Positions 61,006 through 64,000 of a stretch of DNA of 64,000 nucleotides are shown here, piece by piece. The position numbers were made by a program, and so were the translations under genes. Below the pieces are notes generated by a model. That model ran no database searches. It was given only the letters and a program-made list of their open reading frames with translations, and was not told where the DNA came from. The DNA lies in the NCBI RefSeq assembly GCF_040273735.1, contig NZ_JBELZM010000008.1, positions 62,001 to 126,000 of the forward strand, given 5' to 3'. How positions within the stretch are numbered: position 1 is the stretch's first letter; each line of letters begins with the position of its first letter. This stretch comes from Solibacillus sp040273735 (GTDB lineage: Bacteria; Bacillota; Bacilli; Bacillales_A; Planococcaceae).

Positions 61006-61905
61006 TTGAAAACTTTTAAGAAAGTGTATATCGAAATTACAAGTGTATGTAATTTAGCATGCAGCTTTTGTCCACCTACAGAGCGAGCAAAAGGATTGAT
61101 AAAGGTAGAGCAATTTGCTCATATTTTAGATGAAATTAGCGGCTATACAAAATATATATACCTGCATGTAAAAGGGGAGCCTTTATTGCATCCTCGCATC
61201 GGGCAGTTACTCGATATTGCACATGAAAAGGGCTTTAAAGTAAATATTACGACAAACGGGACATTGATTAAAAAGAACCGTGAAAAACTGCTGGGCAAGC
61301 CTGCACTTAGACAAATAAACTTTTCGCTTCATAGTTTTGATGGACATGAAGGTTCTGAAAACCGTGAAAAGTACTTAAGTGATATTTTGGAATTTGTGCG
61401 GGATGTACGAAAACATAATGTCATTATTTCTTACCGCCTTTGGAATTTGCAGCGAAATAATGTTTCGGAGCTGGCAAACCGCAGAAACCGTGAAACACTT
61501 GAAATTCTGGAAAAAGAGTATGAGCTGGACTATGAAATTCAAGAGCGGGTAGAAATGGGCTCAGGAGTAAAAATAGCAAAAAACATTTATTTAAATCAAG
61601 ATCATGAATTCCGCTGGCCGAGCCTGCTTGAAAAAGCGGATGAAGGCAAAGGGTTCTGTCATGCATTGCGTACACATGCAGCCATTTTAGTAGACGGCTC
61701 TGTTGTTCCTTGCTGTTTAGATGGCGAAGGTGTCATTAATTTAGGAAATGTCCACGACCAGAAATTCGGTGACATTATTACTACAGATCGTGCGCAAAAC
61801 TTAGTTGATGGTTTTTCTCGTCGTGAAGCGATTGAAGAGCTATGTAAAAAATGCGGTTTCCGCCAAAAGTTCGGCATGGATTCCGAGCTGCCGGATGTTT
61901 TATAG
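61006..61905 (+). CDS. Radical SAM/SPASM-domain protein
   Basis: A 299-residue enzyme with the radical SAM cluster in CNLACSFC (residues about 15-22), and C-terminal cysteines in GFCHALRTHAAILVDGSVVP, then CC, and LCKKCGF, the SPASM pattern for an auxiliary cluster. Related proteins modify peptides or nucleosides; no small precursor peptide gene is next to it, so a RiPP role is not supported. The TTG at 61006 (MKTFKKVYIEIT) fits homologues as I recall them, though the AAAGGA site is 14 bases away; an upstream TTG at 60970 is possible. Confidence 0.85.
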   Translation: MKTFKKVYIEITSVCNLACSFCPPTERAKGLIKVEQFAHILDEISGYTKYIYLHVKGEPLLHPRIGQLLDIAHEKGFKVNITTNGTLIKKNREKLLGKPALRQINFSLHSFDGHEGSENREKYLSDILEFVRDVRKHNVIISYRLWNLQRNNVSELANRRNRETLEILEKEYELDYEIQERVEMGSGVKIAKNIYLNQDHEFRWPSLLEKADEGKGFCHALRTHAAILVDGSVVPCCLDGEGVINLGNVHDQKFGDIITTDRAQNLVDGFSRREAIEELCKKCGFRQKFGMDSELPDVL

Positions 61906-61925
61906 TCCGTTATATTGAAAGATTA

Positions 61926-61963
61926 AAAAAGGCTGTCCTGTTTTTACTCCAGGGCAGCCTTTT
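61926..61963. terminator. Bidirectional terminator
   Basis: AAAAGGCTG-CCTG pairs with CAGG-CAGCCTTTT around about nine bases, between converging genes. Confidence 0.83.
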
Positions 61964-61964
61964 C

Positions 61965-62540
61965 CTATTGAGCTTGCATAAATGTAACCGTCATTTCCTC
62001 GCTGTCATACAAACACCATTCTTTATTATCAACGACAGGACCTACATTAATCTGGTATTGTTTTTTTCCGACAGCCAGGGGGATATCGTAAGGAACAGAA
62101 TGTCGCAGCCCATCTTTATAGATCGCAGCTTCATGGCTATGTCCAAAAAATAATAATGGCGTTTCGATATTCGGGAAGGTAGGATTGAATGTTTTATCCC
62201 ACTCTATTTGGTGCCCATGAATTAAAGTGGCATGTTCAATTACAAGCGCACTATCATATTGCAGAAAGCGCTCATCCCCTGTTACGAGGGCAATACGTTC
62301 TTCTTGATTCCCGATAATAGAAGGGAATGTTAAGAGGCTCATAAACCTTTCGTCAACTACCGCTGCATCCTTTAGCTTTGCATGCCGAATCATTTTTGCC
62401 TTTTTCTTGCCGATTTTACACTCAAACAAATCTCCTAAGCCAATAATCTCTGCATTGGGCGCTACTTGCTGTATATGGTTTAATACCTTTTTCGTATTTT
62501 TATAATGTGAATGTAAGTCGCTCAAAATTGCATATTTCAT
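61965..62540 (-). CDS. Calcineurin-like metallophosphoesterase
   Basis: A 191-residue phosphoesterase. The metal-binding motifs appear in order: SDLHSH, GLGDLFE, GNQEER (Gln in place of the usual His, also seen in YfcE-type relatives), IHGHQ and FGHSHE. It is probably cytosolic and acts on a phosphodiester or phosphomonoester. GGTGGTGA precedes the ATG. Single gene converging on the radical SAM gene. Confidence 0.87.
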   Translation of the reverse strand: MKYAILSDLHSHYKNTKKVLNHIQQVAPNAEIIGLGDLFECKIGKKKAKMIRHAKLKDAAVVDERFMSLLTFPSIIGNQEERIALVTGDERFLQYDSALVIEHATLIHGHQIEWDKTFNPTFPNIETPLLFFGHSHEAAIYKDGLRHSVPYDIPLAVGKKQYQINVGPVVDNKEWCLYDSEEMTVTFMQAQ

Positions 62541-62651
62541 AAAGATTCACCACCGTATAATTGAATTTCTACAATATTATAGCAATAGTCAATTTATCAA
62601 TAAAATAAAACATTTAACTCCCATTTATTTTCAGAAAATTTAAATAAAATC

Positions 62652-62695
62652 TTGACGACTAGCAATATAGGTTTTATTATGAAGTTAAATTTCAT
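62652..62695 (+). promoter_or_regulatory. Promoter with overlapping operator for the MurR/RpiR gene
   Basis: TTGACG (62652-62657) and TATTAT (62675-62680) are 17 bases apart. The inverted repeat ATGAA-N7-TTCAT (62679-62695) begins at the end of the -10 element, a good place for autorepression by the downstream regulator. Confidence 0.55.
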
Positions 62696-62752
62696 ATATT
62701 TTACATTAAAGAAGAAGTTTTACAACATTTTGTTTGAGAGTAGGTAATAAAC

Positions 62753-63598
62753 TTGGGAAATAGTATTGAAAGAATACGTTCGGGAATGGAATTGCTTAAA
62801 CCTGCTGAAAGAAATGTGGCTTTATATATATTAAGTCATTTAGATGATGTCATTCGCATGCCGATTGCTGTGCTCGCTGAAAAAGCTAAAACAAGCGAAG
62901 CAACAATTGTGAGGATGTGCAGGGCATTAAACTTTTCCGGTTTCAAAGATTTAAAACTAAGTATTGCTTCAGCACCTACTCTGGAAATTCCAAACAACCA
63001 CAACTTTGAATTAGAAAAAGATTCAACGATGCTCCAAATGATACGGACGATTGAAATGCATAATATCGATGCAATCCAAAGAACGCTAATGCTTAATGGT
63101 GAAAGGGAACTGGAAAAGATTATCCACAAAATTAATAATGCGAGAAAGATCATCTTTATTGGCATCGGGGCTTCAGCAATCGTTGCACAGGATTTCGAAC
63201 ACAAATTGAAGCGGATCAATAAAAACTGCGAAACGATTTTCGATAGTCATGGGCAGCTTATTGCCGCAACACATGCAACGAGCGAAGATGTTGTATTCGC
63301 AATCTCGTACTCAGGTGAAACGAAGGAAATTATCAATGCGTTAACAGTTGCAAAAGAGAATCAGGCAACGATTATTACAATGACACAAAACAGGCGAAAT
63401 ACAATACAAAGCTTTGCAGATTATGCTCTATACGTTGTTTCTAATGAAGCGGATATTCGTAGCTCGGCAACCGCATCACGCATCGCCCAACTGACATTAA
63501 TTGATATTTTATATACAGGAATTGCCACATTAAACTATGATAAGTCGATTGTTGCGTTAAATCGGACACTCGAGGTAATTAAGGGTTTTTCTCGATAA
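62753..63598 (+). CDS. MurR/RpiR-family transcriptional regulator
   Basis: A 281-residue regulator: N-terminal RpiR helix-turn-helix (about 1-77, with LAEKAKTSEATIVRMCRALN) and a C-terminal SIS sugar-isomerase-fold domain (IFIGIGASAIVAQDFEHKL, ISYSGETKEIINAL). The latter senses a phosphosugar. TTG start with AGTAGGT upstream. It is followed by a sugar-binding lipoprotein gene, so it probably controls uptake of an amino sugar or similar compound. Confidence 0.9.
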   Translation: MGNSIERIRSGMELLKPAERNVALYILSHLDDVIRMPIAVLAEKAKTSEATIVRMCRALNFSGFKDLKLSIASAPTLEIPNNHNFELEKDSTMLQMIRTIEMHNIDAIQRTLMLNGERELEKIIHKINNARKIIFIGIGASAIVAQDFEHKLKRINKNCETIFDSHGQLIAATHATSEDVVFAISYSGETKEIINALTVAKENQATIITMTQNRRNTIQSFADYALYVVSNEADIRSSATASRIAQLTLIDILYTGIATLNYDKSIVALNRTLEVIKGFSR

Positions 63599-63655
63599 TA
63601 TTGGTGCTGACTATATTCATATAGTTAACATAATGAAAATGAAGGGGTGTAATGT

Positions 63656-64000
63656 ATGTTTGTTATCAAAAAGAGAAAGCAGACTTGGTTTTTAGTAGCA
63701 TTAATGAGTTTAATGTTATTGCTCGTTGCGTGTTCGAATGACGAGGAATCAAACAGCGACACTGAAGGAAACAGCAATACTGAACAATCAACGACTCCAT
63801 CGGATAATACTTCTACAGAAAGTACAGGGGAAGGTTTGTCAGGCACACTGGAAATCCAATATTTTGTCGGAGGATATGGTGATGGATGGTGGAAGCAAGT
63901 TATAGGGGACTTCCAAAAACAGCACCCGGATTTAGAAATTGTTGAACATGCAGGTCCAAATATTAATACAGAGATGAACACACGTTGGATTTCGGAAACA
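63656..64000 (+). CDS. ABC sugar-binding lipoprotein, partial (runs off the right edge)
   Basis: The first 115 codons are present. A lipoprotein signal with lipobox LLLVAC is followed by an acidic Ser/Thr/Asn linker (about residues 27-60) and the start of the binding domain, LEIQYFVGGYGDGWWKQVIG then FQKQHPDLEIVEH. This is the family 1 extracellular solute-binding type used with CUT1 sugar importers. AAGGGGTG precedes the ATG at 63656. Placed after a MurR/RpiR regulator, it probably starts an amino-sugar or sugar import operon. Confidence 0.88.
   Translation, partial: MFVIKKRKQTWFLVALMSLMLLLVACSNDEESNSDTEGNSNTEQSTTPSDNTSTESTGEGLSGTLEIQYFVGGYGDGWWKQVIGDFQKQHPDLEIVEHAGPNINTEMNTRWISET

Noticed and set aside
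61006..61905. RiPP biosynthetic cluster around the radical SAM/SPASM protein
   Set aside because: No short precursor gene, transporter or peptidase is adjacent; neighbours are housekeeping-type genes ended by terminators.

Overview
The window looks like chromosome of a low-GC, spore-forming member of the Bacillales, most likely Planococcaceae (Solibacillus/Lysinibacillus type). Reasons: strong GGAGG-type ribosome binding sites, frequent TTG/GTG starts, many factor-independent terminators, and spore genes (spore photoproduct lyase splB, coat laccase cotA, two DUF2642 proteins, small Lys/Asn-rich SASP-like proteins). The dgkB-rlmCD neighbourhood, known from Bacillus subtilis, is present but split by a chemoreceptor gene. 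I see no rRNA, tRNA, CRISPR array, intact insertion sequence or prophage.

Layout. 1-2.8 kb: a partial PAS/AAA+ regulator divergent from rocA (arginine/proline catabolism). 2.8-8.4 kb: a complete oligopeptide ABC importer (oppA-B-C-D-F, minus strand). 8.7-14.1 kb: thioredoxin-like protein, dgkB, a noncoding array of about 21-bp units, a chemoreceptor, rlmCD. 14.2-19 kb: TetR regulator divergent from two SDR genes, a ferredoxin-reductase-like protein, MarR, and a nitroreductase with a palindrome in its promoter spacer. 19.3-25.3 kb: small unknown genes, one behind an apparent leader peptide and hairpin, two decayed genes, a second chemoreceptor, and an exported coiled-coil protein. 25.8-31.5 kb: thioredoxin-reductase-like enzyme, two DegV paralogues around a DDAH-type enzyme and a YqcI/YcgG protein, and a tandem duplication carrying 25-residue micro-genes. 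31.7-33.6 kb: SASP-like protein, DUF2829 (Tad2-family) protein, SDR, and queT behind a leader that can fold as an H-type pseudoknot. 33.7-38.7 kb: splB, a glycan operon (GT2, GT4, CsaB-like pyruvyltransferase), the DUF2642 pair and a 45-residue gene. 38.8-44.2 kb: HpaB-type monooxygenase, a conserved unknown, ytoQ, aspartate dehydrogenase, Dus. 44.3-52.3 kb: 3-hydroxybutyrate dehydrogenase/permease operon with divergent LysR, phosphodiesterase, patatin, and three further gene remnants. 52.4-64 kb: ion transporter, cotA, MFS transporter, acyl-CoA synthetase, radical SAM/SPASM protein, phosphoesterase, and a MurR/RpiR regulator leading into a truncated sugar-binding lipoprotein.

The genes suggest an organism that lives on amino acids, peptides and organic acids (rocA, opp, 3-hydroxybutyrate, acyl-CoA synthetase), with chemotaxis and sporulation. 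Sugar-acid and dicarboxylate functions appear to be decaying: remnants of an SDR, a GntP permease, a DASS transporter and a zinc alcohol dehydrogenase are visible.

The most unusual signals are the array at 10.5-10.8 kb, the queT leader pseudoknot, the tandem micro-gene duplication at 31 kb, the leader peptide/hairpin at 19.7 kb, and the regulator beside rocA that lacks the sigma-54-contacting GAFTGA loop. All calls come from reading the sequence and from memory of protein families; no search or folding program was run.
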